Positions 17,586-26,553 are shown, numbered from the stretch's first letter. The stretch: DNA of 64,000 nt from Clostridium cavendishii DSM 21758 (GCF_900141845.1 NZ_FQZB01000020.1:17821-81820); one strand, 5' to 3'. Numbers and translations: made by a program. The notes: generated from the sequence alone by a model not told the origin.

Positions 17586-18475
17586 TATTTTTCACCTCCG
17601 CAGCCACAGCCTCCATGATTATGTGTACTTCCTTCTTCTATTTTTAACTGTGCTCTTCCTTCTTCTGATTTATATAAAGCTTGTCTTCTCATTGATTCAT
17701 CAAAATCTACTAAATGTCCATCAAATTCTGGTCCATCAACACAAGCAAATTTTACTTGTCCACCTACTGTAACTCTACAAGCACCACACATTCCAGTTCC
17801 ATCAACCATTATAGGATTTAAACTTACTGTTGTTGGTATATCCATTTCTTTAGTCAAGGCTACCATAAATTTCATCATTATCATAGGTCCTATAACTATT
17901 GCATGATCATATTTATTTCCCTTATTCTCAACTAAATCTTTTAAACAATCTGTAACTCTTCCATTAAAACCATAAGAACCATCATCTGTAGCAATATATA
18001 AATTTGAAGCAACAGATCTCATTTCATCTTCTAATATCAAAAGCTCTTTATTTCTTGAACCTACTATTACGTCTACATCTATTCCATTTTCTTTCATCCA
18101 TTTAACTTGCGGATATACAGGTGCAGCTCCAACACCACCTGCTATAAATATTAATTTCTTTTTCTTTAATTCTTCTATATTTTCATGTATAAATTCACTT
18201 GGTTGTCCTAATGGTCCAACAAAATCTCTTACATAATCGCCTTCATTAAATGTTGCTAACTGTTTTGTTCCTTGTCCTACAGTTTGAAATACTATTGATA
18301 CTGTACCAGCTTCTTTATCATAATCAGCTATAGTTAAAGGAATTCTTTCACCCTTTTCATCATTCTTTATTATTATAAATTGTCCTGGATTTGCAGATTT
18401 TGCAACTCTAGGAGCCTCTATATCCATTAAAAATATGTTATTTGTAAGTTCTCTCTTTTTTACTATCTTGTACAT
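17585..18475 (-). CDS. nfnA: NADH-dependent reduced ferredoxin:NADP oxidoreductase subunit A (FAD, [2Fe-2S])
   Basis: The protein has 296 residues and the fold of the dihydroorotate dehydrogenase electron-transfer subunit. It has a flavin-binding barrel with RIPLTIAD near residue 45, an NAD domain with AGGVGAAPVYP (near 112) and a [2Fe-2S] cluster motif with C230, C233 and C245. A Cys/Gly/His-rich tail (GGCGCGGEK) ends the protein. Overlap with nfnB (TAATG junction) shows translational coupling. It supplies the NADH-side flavin of the NfnAB complex in the cytoplasm. Confidence 0.87.
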   Translation of the reverse strand: MYKIVKKRELTNNIFLMDIEAPRVAKSANPGQFIIIKNDEKGERIPLTIADYDKEAGTVSIVFQTVGQGTKQLATFNEGDYVRDFVGPLGQPSEFIHENIEELKKKKLIFIAGGVGAAPVYPQVKWMKENGIDVDVIVGSRNKELLILEDEMRSVASNLYIATDDGSYGFNGRVTDCLKDLVENKGNKYDHAIVIGPMIMMKFMVALTKEMDIPTTVSLNPIMVDGTGMCGACRVTVGGQVKFACVDGPEFDGHLVDFDESMRRQALYKSEEGRAQLKIEEGSTHNHGGCGCGGEK

Positions 18476-18545
18476 ATTTATCTCCTCTAAATATCTATTT
18501 AATGTTAATGTTTTAATTTTTTGTATACTTTCTATTTAATTAATA

Positions 18546-18570
18546 AAAAGCTCTCTTAAAGAGAGCTTTT
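18546..18570 (-). terminator. Terminator of the alcohol dehydrogenase gene
   Basis: AAAAGCTCTCTT (18546-18557) and AAGAGAGCTTTT (18559-18570) form a near-perfect hairpin, followed on the minus strand by a short T run. A larger imperfect inverted repeat (about 18571-18641) lies between it and the dehydrogenase stop codon. Confidence 0.75.
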
Positions 18571-18648
18571 AGGCATTTTTAAAGAATAATAAATCAAATC
18601 AGGCAAATATGGTAGCCTATTATTTTAAGAATATGCCTTATTATTAAA

Positions 18649-19815
18649 TTAGAAATTTACTTTAGTTCCATAGAATGTACATTCAAATAATTTCTCCATA
18701 GTTTTAGCATCTATTTCTCTTGGACTAGATCCTGTACATGCATCTATTATAGCATTTTTAGATATAAATTCTACATTAGCCTTGAAATCTTCTTCAGTAA
18801 CTCCATACTCTTTCATTGTATGTGGAATATTAAGTTTAGTATTTAAATCATTTATCATTTCTATTAATGAATCTGTTAATTCAGCATCAGTTTGACCCTT
18901 TAAACCTAATGTTCTAGCAATGTTTGCATATCTATCTTCACATACTACTCTATTATATTCAATTACATATGGTAAAAATATTGCATTAGCACATCCATGA
19001 GGAATATGGAATACAGCTCCTGTTTTGTGTGCCATTGAGTGAACTATTCCAAGTAAAGCATTTGAGAATGCCATACCAGCTAAACATTGAGCTTCATGCA
19101 TTAAGTTTCTAGCTTCTACATCACCTTCAAATGATTTAACAATGTTTTCTTGTACCATTTCTATAGCTCTCATAGCTAATGGATCTGAGAAATTTGATTT
19201 TAAACTAGCTGTATATGCTTCTATAGCATGAGTTAAAGCATCCATCCCTGTATGTGCTACTAATTTAGCCGGCATTGTTTGAGCTAAATCTGGATCAACT
19301 ATAGCTATATCTGGAGTTATATTAAAATCAGCTAAAGGATATTTAATTTTTGCTTTATAATCAGTTATTACTGAAAAAGCAGTAACTTCTGTAGCAGTAC
19401 CACTTGTTGATGGAATAGCTATAAATTTAGCCTTTTGTCTTAATTCTGGTAATCCAAATGGAACAACTGCTTGTTCAAAAGTAAAATCTGGGTACTCATA
19501 GAATATCCACATAGCCTTAGCTGCATCTATTGGTGATCCACCACCCATTGCTACTATCCAATCTGGCTCAAACTCTCTCATAACTTGAGCACCTTTCATA
19601 ACTGTTTCTACTGATGGATCTGGTTCAACACCTTCAAATAAAATTGTTTCTATTCCAGCTTCTCTTAGATAATTTTCTACTTTCTCTAAGAATCCAAATT
19701 TTTTCATTGAACCACCACCAACAACGATGATTGCTCTCTTTCCTTTTAATGTTTTTAAAACCTCTAAAGATCCTTGTCCATGATAAATATCTCTTGGTAA
19801 TGTAAAACGTGCCAT
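18649..19815 (-). CDS. Iron-containing alcohol dehydrogenase
   Basis: This group III alcohol dehydrogenase of 388 residues has the usual length. The nucleotide-binding GGGS motifs (GGGSMKKFG near 33, MGGGSPIDAAK near 90) are present. The iron ligands expected from the family are D192 and H196 (MDALTHAIEAY), H259 (VHSMAH) and H273 (PHGCAN). It should interconvert aldehydes and alcohols with NAD(P)H in fermentation. It is a single-gene unit with a sigma-54 promoter, and the divergent enhancer-binding protein gene beyond suggests substrate-induced control. Confidence 0.92.
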   Translation of the reverse strand: MARFTLPRDIYHGQGSLEVLKTLKGKRAIIVVGGGSMKKFGFLEKVENYLREAGIETILFEGVEPDPSVETVMKGAQVMREFEPDWIVAMGGGSPIDAAKAMWIFYEYPDFTFEQAVVPFGLPELRQKAKFIAIPSTSGTATEVTAFSVITDYKAKIKYPLADFNITPDIAIVDPDLAQTMPAKLVAHTGMDALTHAIEAYTASLKSNFSDPLAMRAIEMVQENIVKSFEGDVEARNLMHEAQCLAGMAFSNALLGIVHSMAHKTGAVFHIPHGCANAIFLPYVIEYNRVVCEDRYANIARTLGLKGQTDAELTDSLIEMINDLNTKLNIPHTMKEYGVTEEDFKANVEFISKNAIIDACTGSSPREIDAKTMEKLFECTFYGTKVNF

Positions 19816-19904
19816 TTTGTTCTCCTCCTAAATATTAATATCTTATAATTAAATATATAAGTTTTTAAGTAAAAGTATGTTAAACAATTAACACTTTTAT
19901 TAAC

Positions 19905-19920
19905 AGCAATTTATATGCCA
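19905..19920 (-). promoter_or_regulatory. Sigma-54 (-24/-12) promoter of the alcohol dehydrogenase gene
   Basis: The minus strand reads TGGCATATAAATTGCT, a full match to the TGGCAY-N5-TTGCW pattern of RpoN promoters with GG and GC at the required spacing. It lies 90 bases upstream of the ATG. Confidence 0.85.
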
Positions 19921-19984
19921 AATTTGAAAAACGTTTTAAAATGGCAACTTGCAAAGCTTTACATGTATTATTTCCTAATATTTT

Positions 19985-20051
19985 TGTTCTAAAATCGAAC
20001 ACTTTTTTAAATTTATTGTTCTAATTCATGACACTGTTCTATTTTGATACA
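19985..20051. promoter_or_regulatory. Three upstream activator sites for the sigma-54 activator
   Basis: Three 17-base repeats share TGTTCTA at one end and ACA at the other: 19985-20001 (TGTTCTAAAATCGAACA), 20017-20033 (TGTTCTAATTCATGACA) and 20035-20051 (TGTTCTATTTTGATACA). The first is a good dyad. They lie 65-145 bases upstream of the sigma-54 promoter, the usual position for enhancer sites. Confidence 0.7.
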
Positions 20052-20070
20052 GTTTTATAAATAACAATTT

Positions 20071-21954
20071 TTAATATATATCATATTTCCTCATTTTTGC
20101 ATATAAGGTATTTCTGCCTATCCCTAGTTGTCTTGCTACTTTTGTCATATTATTATCTAAACATCTAACGGTTTTTAGTATAAGTCTTCTTTCCATTTCT
20201 TCTAAAGTGACTAACTCACTTGTTTCTTCACTTTCAAATTTAACTCTTGATTTTTTAACAATTTCCTCTTCATTTAATAAGTCTAGGCATAGTTTTCCAT
20301 CTAGGTTAACTAAACTTTCTATATAATTTTCAAGCTGTCTTACGTTTCCTGGCCAATTATAATTTATTAAAGTATCATAAACAGCATCACTTATATTAAG
20401 AATACTTTTATTAAGTTTTAAAGATTTTATTCTAATAAAATAATTTATAAGTTCCTCTATATCTCCTTTTCTCTCTCTAAGAGAAGGCACTTTTATAGGA
20501 ATAACACATAATCTATAATATAAATCTTCCCTAAAATTTCCCTTTAATATTTCCTTTTTTAAATCTTTATTAGTTGCAGCTATAATTCTTACATCAACAG
20601 CTATTTCCTTATCTCCTCCAAGTCTTGTAATTCTACCTTCTTGAAGAAATCTAAGTAAATTGACCTGCATATCTAATGGCATTTCACCAATCTCATCTAA
20701 AAATAAAGTTCCTCCATTGGCTAATTCAATTTTACCTTTTCTTCCACCTTTTTTCCCACCAGTAAAAGTTCCTTCTTCATATCCAAATAATTCACTTTCT
20801 ATTATATTCGTTGGTATAGCACCACAATTTATCGCTACAAATTTATTGTTTCTTCTATAACTGTAATTGTGTATTGATTGTGCTAAAATTTCCTTGCCAG
20901 TACCACTTTCACCTTCAATTAATACTGTAGAGGGACTGTTTGATATTATTTTACAATTTGTAATAGTATTTTTTATTATGGCACTACTTCCTATAATATC
21001 ATCAAAATCATAAAAAGCTCCTGTATTGGTTGAACATTCACTTATTATGTCTTCTTGGTTTGTCATTAATACAACCATTCCTACTATCTTATCCTTGAAG
21101 TTTACTGGTTTAAAATCTAGTACTGTTTTATATTTACTTGAATGTTTCACCTTAACTTCTTTAGTGTAACTTTTTTCACCATTTTCAAATTTATCTAATA
21201 TGTTATACCAATCAGAAACTATTGTGGATACATCTCTATCTATTAGCATGTCCTTTTCTTTATTAAATATTTTTTCTCCGAGTTTATTTATATTCTTTAT
21301 TTTCCCATAATTATCAATTATCATAACTCCCTTAGATACATTGTCAATTATACTTTCCATATAATTATAAGTTTCATTTAAGACATTCTTAGCTTTCTCT
21401 TTATCTATTTCATTTTCTATTGCCTTAACCCCTACAATTACTAAGCCTAATGTATGGGGATGCTTTTTATCACTATTTCCCGTAAGATTTAAAGTTCCTA
21501 TTATTTTTCCCCTATCATCATGTATTGGAGCTGCTGAGCAAGTTAATGATTGGAAAGCCTTAATATAATGTTCATTTGCTGTAATCTGAATAGGTCTGTC
21601 TTCTTTTATTGCCGTTCCCATTGCATTTGTACCTATACTCTTTTCATCCATATATGCCCCAATGACTAAATCTATTTTACTAAACTCATTTAAAATACTT
21701 TCTTGTCCATCTATATACAATATACATCCTTCATTGTCTGTTAACACAACTATAAAGTCTTCATTATTTAAGGCTGAATTTATCATGTTTATATAGGGCG
21801 TAGCAACTTCTACTAAATATCTATTAACCTTCAATAAGGTCTCTATTTGGTCATTATTTAAAACTTTTCTTGAATGATAGGTATTTTTTTCAACTCCATA
21901 ATCTTCACTTCTTTTGTGAGATTGTTCAATTATTAAACCATTATTTTTAACCAT
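20071..21954 (-). CDS. Sigma-54-dependent transcriptional activator (AcoR-like: GAF, PAS, AAA+, Fis HTH)
   Basis: The start at 21954 is set by AGAGGTG seven bases upstream, giving 627 residues. An N-terminal GAF-like sensor region is followed by a PAS domain (around residues 195-300). The AAA+ domain has Walker A GESGTGKE, a GTFTGG version of the GAFTGA loop, and Walker B LFLDEIGEMP. A Fis-type helix-turn-helix (VARQLGIGRNTLYAKMRK) lies at the C-terminus. The family activates sigma-54 promoters of alcohol, acetoin and amino-acid catabolic genes. The adjacent dehydrogenase gene with its -24/-12 promoter is the obvious target. Confidence 0.92.
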   Translation of the reverse strand: MVKNNGLIIEQSHKRSEDYGVEKNTYHSRKVLNNDQIETLLKVNRYLVEVATPYINMINSALNNEDFIVVLTDNEGCILYIDGQESILNEFSKIDLVIGAYMDEKSIGTNAMGTAIKEDRPIQITANEHYIKAFQSLTCSAAPIHDDRGKIIGTLNLTGNSDKKHPHTLGLVIVGVKAIENEIDKEKAKNVLNETYNYMESIIDNVSKGVMIIDNYGKIKNINKLGEKIFNKEKDMLIDRDVSTIVSDWYNILDKFENGEKSYTKEVKVKHSSKYKTVLDFKPVNFKDKIVGMVVLMTNQEDIISECSTNTGAFYDFDDIIGSSAIIKNTITNCKIISNSPSTVLIEGESGTGKEILAQSIHNYSYRRNNKFVAINCGAIPTNIIESELFGYEEGTFTGGKKGGRKGKIELANGGTLFLDEIGEMPLDMQVNLLRFLQEGRITRLGGDKEIAVDVRIIAATNKDLKKEILKGNFREDLYYRLCVIPIKVPSLRERKGDIEELINYFIRIKSLKLNKSILNISDAVYDTLINYNWPGNVRQLENYIESLVNLDGKLCLDLLNEEEIVKKSRVKFESEETSELVTLEEMERRLILKTVRCLDNNMTKVARQLGIGRNTLYAKMRKYDIY

Positions 21955-22080
21955 AAAACACCTCTTAAGTTTATAGTTTTTCATATTTATTATATAGAAG
22001 CTTGAATTAATGCTCCATATTTTAATATTATTATAAAACTTTATATTGTACAAATTTAAATAAAGTTCTAAAAAAATAAA

Positions 22081-22117
22081 TCCATAACATAGTTTTTATT
22101 ATTAACTATGTTACGGA
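22081..22117 (-). terminator. Terminator of the acyltransferase gene
   Basis: TAACATAGTT (22085-22094) pairs with AACTATGTTA (22104-22113), extended by CC/GG around one mismatch. On the minus strand it is followed by ATTTATTTTTTT. Confidence 0.75.
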
Positions 22118-22125
22118 TCACTATT

Positions 22126-23172
22126 TTATTTATAAGCATTTAAAACTATACTTTTATCTACTACATTATTTTTAGATTTAACCAATCTTTTACCTGCAAA
22201 TATCATTTCAGTAATGCTAAACTTAGATATAAATAAATTATATATTAAAACCGGTATTAATACACCTATAACTGTAAACTGCACAAAATTTAAAGGTACA
22301 TAGTCTTCTACAAGACTACATATAGGTTTGTGCAAATACATTACAATAAGAGATATCTTGCCTAAATATCTTATAGGACTTAATATATCGAATTTACTTA
22401 CTAAAGAACAGAATGATAATATACATATTGTTATTGTAACTGGAATTACTAAATCCAATATTGGATCTTTATACTGAGAAAATTTTAGATTTATATAAAA
22501 ATAATTATGCCCCATAAAGTCTTTAGCATAAATAACAAAAGTTAATATTGCAGTTACAATAAAGGTATATTTATTTGTTATAAAATTTGTTATATTTTTA
22601 AATCCATATCCTATAGCGTAATAAGGTATTGTAATAAACAAAACATCTATATCCCAAGGGAACTTTAGGTAATTTGGTATATCACCTATATCATAGGTCA
22701 TTATAAACCTTGTATAAAGATGAGCCAAAATATATAAAATAATAATGCTTCCAATTAGTTGCTTTGTGCTTAAGTATTTTCTTAATTTATTAAATATTAT
22801 TTTTGTTAAAAAAAGACATGGAATAAACCAAAATACTCCACCAACATTTTTTCCTCCATAAATATATTTGGACAAATCATCTACAAAACCTTGCAGTGAT
22901 AAACTATCGTAGCTTCCTGCATAAGACATTAATAAATCAACTATACTAAAAGCTAAATATGGTACAAAAAATTTAATGGCTTGATCTTTAATATTTATTT
23001 TTTCTTTAGCTAATAAACCACTTATTATAAAAAATGCTGGCATATGAAACCAGTATATATACATTGCATTATCAAAAGGCGCATGAGATAAAACTACTGA
23101 TATTATTAAAAAACCTTTTGCTAAATCTAAATAATCGAATCTACTTTTTTCTTCTATTACATTAAAACTCAT
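22126..23172 (-). CDS. Acyltransferase 3 family membrane protein (OafA/NolL-like)
   Basis: The start at 23172 follows AGGAGGTACTAT and gives 348 residues; an upstream TTG would include the ribosome site. The protein is a chain of about ten hydrophobic segments. The N-terminal motif FDYLDLAKGFLIISVVLSH contains the family's catalytic-type His, followed by FHMPAFFIISGLL. This family O-acylates cell-surface carbohydrates, and members in operons with wzy-type genes build polysaccharides. The gene stands alone here, so the substrate is unknown. Confidence 0.85.
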   Translation of the reverse strand: MSFNVIEEKSRFDYLDLAKGFLIISVVLSHAPFDNAMYIYWFHMPAFFIISGLLAKEKINIKDQAIKFFVPYLAFSIVDLLMSYAGSYDSLSLQGFVDDLSKYIYGGKNVGGVFWFIPCLFLTKIIFNKLRKYLSTKQLIGSIIILYILAHLYTRFIMTYDIGDIPNYLKFPWDIDVLFITIPYYAIGYGFKNITNFITNKYTFIVTAILTFVIYAKDFMGHNYFYINLKFSQYKDPILDLVIPVTITICILSFCSLVSKFDILSPIRYLGKISLIVMYLHKPICSLVEDYVPLNFVQFTVIGVLIPVLIYNLFISKFSITEMIFAGKRLVKSKNNVVDKSIVLNAYK

Positions 23173-23504
23173 ATAGTACCTCCTAAACAATAAATACGCT
23201 TGCTATACTATAAGTTTAAGTCTTATATTTGTTGTTTAGATGTTTAAATTGTTTCTAAATTTTAAACTTTAAATTTCAAATTCAGTTTTATATTTTTTCA
23301 TATATATTTTTAACTATTTTCAAATTAAAATGTATTTATATTTATCTTTTAATTATTTTCGATTATTTTTAATTTTATATATTTAATTTGAAGAAAACTT
23401 TTACGTTCACTTTCTATGTTTGGCAATTAATATTTATTGCTTTAACACTTAAACTAAATTAATATTAAATTGAAATATACTTTCCAAAGCAAAGGAGAAA
23501 TCTT
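23173..23504. other. Intergenic region between divergent acyltransferase and serine dehydratase genes
   Basis: This region of about 330 bases is very AT-rich and must hold the promoters of both divergent units. No riboswitch, strong hairpin or convincing -35/-10 pair was recognised by eye. Confidence 0.5.
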
Positions 23505-24185
23505 ATGAAAAAATACGGAGTTTTCGATATATTAGGGCCAATAATGATAGGACCATCTAGCTCTCATACAGCTGGTGCTGCTAGACTTGGTAAAATAGCT
23601 AGTGCAATAGCAGGTGGAAGCATTAAAGAAGTAACTTTTTTACTTCATGGTTCTTTTGGAAAAACCTATAAAGGCCATGGAACTGATAAGGCGCTAGTTG
23701 CGGGTATCTTAGGTATGGAACCTAGCGATGTAAATCTTAGAGATTCTATGGAAATAGCCACTGAAAAAGGTCTAAAATTTACTTTTAAAGAAGCTGATTT
23801 AGGAGATGAACATCCTAATACTGTTAAATTTTTAATACTTAATTCTAAAAATGAACACTTCGAAATAACAGGTTCATCTATAGGCGGAGGAAGTATAAAA
23901 ATCACTAATATTAATGGTAACGAAGTAGAATTTACTGGTGAATATCCAACATTGATTATTTGTCATAAAGATGTTCCTGGAGCTGTTTCGAAAGTTGCTG
24001 ATATAGTTTATAAAGGTAATATAAATATTGCTTTTATGAAAGTTTATAGACATGAAAAAGGAAAACTTGCTCAAATGGTTTTTGAAATGGATAATGAATT
24101 ATCTACTGAAATACTTGACGAAATAAAAAAAGTAGATGCTGTAGTAAATTTAATAATAATAAATCCAATAAAGAAAGGTGAATAA
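23505..24185 (+). CDS. sdaAB: L-serine dehydratase, iron-sulfur type, beta subunit
   Basis: The beta subunit has 226 residues, with the substrate-loop motif GPSSSHTAGAARLGKIA near residue 16 and a C-terminal ACT domain (about residues 149-220, beginning IICHKDVPGAVSKVADI). With the alpha subunit it deaminates L-serine to pyruvate and ammonia in the cytoplasm. CAAAGGAG precedes the ATG. The alpha subunit gene follows directly. Confidence 0.95.
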   Translation: MKKYGVFDILGPIMIGPSSSHTAGAARLGKIASAIAGGSIKEVTFLLHGSFGKTYKGHGTDKALVAGILGMEPSDVNLRDSMEIATEKGLKFTFKEADLGDEHPNTVKFLILNSKNEHFEITGSSIGGGSIKITNINGNEVEFTGEYPTLIICHKDVPGAVSKVADIVYKGNINIAFMKVYRHEKGKLAQMVFEMDNELSTEILDEIKKVDAVVNLIIINPIKKGE

Positions 24186-24186
24186 T

Positions 24187-25062
24187 ATGATTGCTAGAAC
24201 TGGTGTTGACCTTTTAAATATATGTAAAGAAAATAATTTTAAACTAAGCGATTTTGCTATAAATTATGAAATGGAACAAAGAGATATAACTAAAGAACAA
24301 GTTTTTGATGAGATGAGAAGCGTACTTCATGTGATGCAACAATCTGCCTCAGAAGCTCAAGAAAAAGAAGTTTTCTCAGTAAGTGGTCTTATAGGAGGAG
24401 ATGCCTATAAGTTGAAAAATTACTTATCTAAAGGTAATTATTTAACTGGTGATGTTATGATTAAAGCTATGGCAAGAGCTCTTTCTTGCTCTGAAGTTAA
24501 TGCTTCTATGGGAAGAATAGTAGCTTGTCCTACAGCTGGATCTTGTGGCATCCTTCCATCAGTTATACTTACAGCTGGAGAAAAGCTAAACCTTTCAGAA
24601 GAAGAAATACTAAGAGGTCTTTTTGCATCTTCTGCAATTGGTATTATAATAGCTCAAAATGCTACTTTAGCTGGAGCTGAAGGAGGCTGTCAAGCGGAAT
24701 GTGGTTCTGCTGCTGCTATGGCCTCAGGCGCAGTTGTAGAAATGATGGGTGGAACTCCTAAAATGAGCTTAGATGCTGCTGCTATAGTAATAAAGAATAT
24801 CCTTGGTCTTGTTTGCGATCCTATAGCTGGACTTGTAGAAGTCCCTTGTGCAAAAAGAAACTTTGCTGGAGCCGTAAGTGCTTTAACTACTGCTGATTTA
24901 GTGATGGCAGGTATAGATAGCAAAATACCTTTTGATGATACAGTAGAAGCTATGTACAAGGTAGGTAGACAACTTCCTAGTGAACTTAGAGAAACTGCTA
25001 TGGGTGGTTTAGCTATTACTAAAACAGGGATAGAACTTAAAAATAAGGTTTTTGGAAAATAA
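24187..25062 (+). CDS. sdaAA: L-serine dehydratase, iron-sulfur type, alpha subunit
   Basis: The ATG at 24187 is the better start, because AAAGGTG lies seven bases upstream; the GTG at 24178 sits inside that ribosome site. The product has 291 residues. The conserved Cys residues that hold the catalytic [4Fe-4S] cluster are visible in CPTAGSCGILPS, EGGCQAECGSA and in VCDPIAGLVEVPC. It forms an operon with sdaAB with a one-base gap. Confidence 0.95.
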   Translation: MIARTGVDLLNICKENNFKLSDFAINYEMEQRDITKEQVFDEMRSVLHVMQQSASEAQEKEVFSVSGLIGGDAYKLKNYLSKGNYLTGDVMIKAMARALSCSEVNASMGRIVACPTAGSCGILPSVILTAGEKLNLSEEEILRGLFASSAIGIIIAQNATLAGAEGGCQAECGSAAAMASGAVVEMMGGTPKMSLDAAAIVIKNILGLVCDPIAGLVEVPCAKRNFAGAVSALTTADLVMAGIDSKIPFDDTVEAMYKVGRQLPSELRETAMGGLAITKTGIELKNKVFGK

Positions 25063-25102
25063 AGATAAAATGGGTGGTTTTAAAACCACCCATTTTATCT
25101 TT
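25061..25102. terminator. Bidirectional terminator between sdaAA and a small convergent gene
   Basis: A perfect 21-bp inverted repeat (25061-25081 / 25082-25102) contains ATGGGTGG / CCACCCAT. It begins inside the sdaAA stop codon and its right arm contains the stop codon of the opposing small gene. Confidence 0.9.
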
Positions 25103-25238
25103 TATTCTTATTCTTTGCATTTCCACCTTGTGTAACAGCATTTCCTGATTCATTAAAACCATTTCTAGACTTTGCTGAATCATTGCTTTCTGCCATCTGA
25201 GATTGTTGTTTTTGTTTTAATCCTTTATTCTTCGCCAT
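25095..25238 (-). CDS. Small hydrophilic protein of 47 residues, unknown function
   Basis: An ATG at 25238 with GAGGTG (25245-25250) seven bases upstream opens a 47-codon frame ending at 25095. The product begins MAKNKGLKQKQQSQMAES and ends NAKNKNKR. It is rich in Lys, Asn, Gln, Ser and Gly, has no hydrophobic segment and no Trp or Tyr. The composition recalls minor small acid-soluble spore proteins of Firmicutes, but no specific family was recognised. Good ribosome site, bounded start and stop, and its own terminator support a real gene. Confidence 0.7.
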   Translation of the reverse strand: MAKNKGLKQKQQSQMAESNDSAKSRNGFNESGNAVTQGGNAKNKNKR

Positions 25239-25309
25239 AACTATCACCTCTTAATAAAATTGTTACAACATAAGTTTTACCCTAAAATAAAAAAATATTC
25301 TAAACTTAA

Positions 25310-25344
25310 AAAGTAGCTTGAGTAAAATTTACTCAAGCTACTTT
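25310..25344 (-). terminator. Terminator of proC
   Basis: A 17-bp perfect stem, AAAGTAGCTTGAGTAAA / TTTACTCAAGCTACTTT, is followed on the minus strand by a TTTTTAA run. It lies 140 bases beyond the proC stop. Confidence 0.8.
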
Positions 25345-25483
25345 AGATGATTAAATAATATTAAGAGGAGTTTTATTTGTTAATGCTATTTGTGTGTGTT
25401 TGCCGTAAAACCATTCTCTAATTGAGATTGATTATCACTATCTATAGTTTATATCCATTTTTTAATTTTGTCAATATGTTTTA

Positions 25484-26278
25484 TTACATTTTTTTAGCTT
25501 TTTCCTCGCACTTATTCATAGCATTTATAACACTTGATCTAAATCCTGATTTTTCAAGTTCTAATACAGCTTCTATTGTTGTTCCTCCAGGTGAACAGAC
25601 TGCATCTTTAAGCTCTCCTGGATGCTTTTCAGTTTCTAATATCATCTTAGCTGAACCTAAAACAGCTTGAGCTGCTAGACTATACGCTTTTTTTCTTGGT
25701 ATCCCTTGTTTAACTGCTGCATCTGCCATAGCCTCTACAAACATAAATACATATGCAGGGGATGATCCGCAAAGAGCTGTAAACGCATAAAAATCTTTTT
25801 CTTCTAATTCCTCTACCTTTCCAAACGCTTTAAATAAATCTATTACACTATTTTTTTCTTCTATTGTTACATTTTCATTATGACAAATCGCTGTCATTCC
25901 TTCACATACTAAAGCAGGAGTATTAGGCATCGTTTTTATAACTTTTATTTTCTTACCAAACCTCTTTATAACACCATCAATTGTTATCCCTGCAGCTATA
26001 GTAATTATTATCTTACTCTCATCCATAATATCTTTAATTTCATCTATTACTGAATTATATAGATACGGCTTAACTGCAAGTATTATAATATTTGATTCAA
26101 CTACTACCTCTCTATTATTTAAAGTAGTTTTAACATTGAATTCTCTTTTTATTTTATCTATAGTATTTTGACTTTTAGCTGAAGCCATAATATCATCATT
26201 TTTAACTTTTCCAGATTTTATTATACCTCCAAGCATTGCTTTTCCCATATTTCCACAGCCTATAAATCCAATTTTCAT
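25484..26278 (-). CDS. proC: Pyrroline-5-carboxylate reductase
   Basis: The enzyme has 264 residues, the usual length. The N-terminal Rossmann motif is GFIGCGNMGKAMLGG and the C-terminal half has the family signature (ALCGSSPAYVFMFVEAMADA and the PGELKDAVCSPGGTTIEA segment). It reduces pyrroline-5-carboxylate to proline with NAD(P)H in the cytoplasm. It is a monocistronic gene with AAGGAGG upstream of the ATG. Confidence 0.95.
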   Translation of the reverse strand: MKIGFIGCGNMGKAMLGGIIKSGKVKNDDIMASAKSQNTIDKIKREFNVKTTLNNREVVVESNIIILAVKPYLYNSVIDEIKDIMDESKIIITIAAGITIDGVIKRFGKKIKVIKTMPNTPALVCEGMTAICHNENVTIEEKNSVIDLFKAFGKVEELEEKDFYAFTALCGSSPAYVFMFVEAMADAAVKQGIPRKKAYSLAAQAVLGSAKMILETEKHPGELKDAVCSPGGTTIEAVLELEKSGFRSSVINAMNKCEEKAKKM

Positions 26279-26414
26279 ATAACCCTCCTTAAAAAATTTT
26301 TATATTTATATTTTACAATACATAAAAATAAATTGCTAAATTTTTTATTTTGTTAGAAATATTATGTTTTATTATTATAATTTATATTCTAGTCCAAAAA
26401 AATCATAGTATAGC

Positions 26415-26534
26415 TTGTTTTATATAATAACAAACTACTATCATAATATATCTTAACTTTGAATAAAAGGAACTCCTATTCATTACATTCATAGAAGTAA
26501 GTTCGAATAACCAAATATAATGTTTGGATTCTCG
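26415..26534 (+). promoter_or_regulatory. Promoter and structured 5' leader of the small heat-shock gene
   Basis: A possible promoter is TTGTTT (26415-26420), 18 bases, TATCAT (26439-26444); its -35 overlaps a dyad of the form TTGTT...AACAA. The leader then holds two consecutive imperfect hairpins, GAACT/AGTTC (26470-26504) and GAAT-CCAAA/TTTGG-ATTC (26505-26531), directly before the ribosome site. No CIRCE element was seen. Confidence 0.4.
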
Positions 26535-26553
26535 ATTAAGGAGGTACTTATTT

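Noticed and set aside
19931..19955. Plus-strand TGGCAACTTGCA resembling a second sigma-54 promoter
   Set aside because: The spacing between GG and GC elements is too short, and it points away from the dehydrogenase gene.
26279..26553. CIRCE (HrcA) or CtsR operator before the small heat-shock gene
   Set aside because: No TTAGCACTC-N9-GAGTGCTAA dyad and no tandem CtsR heptads were found.
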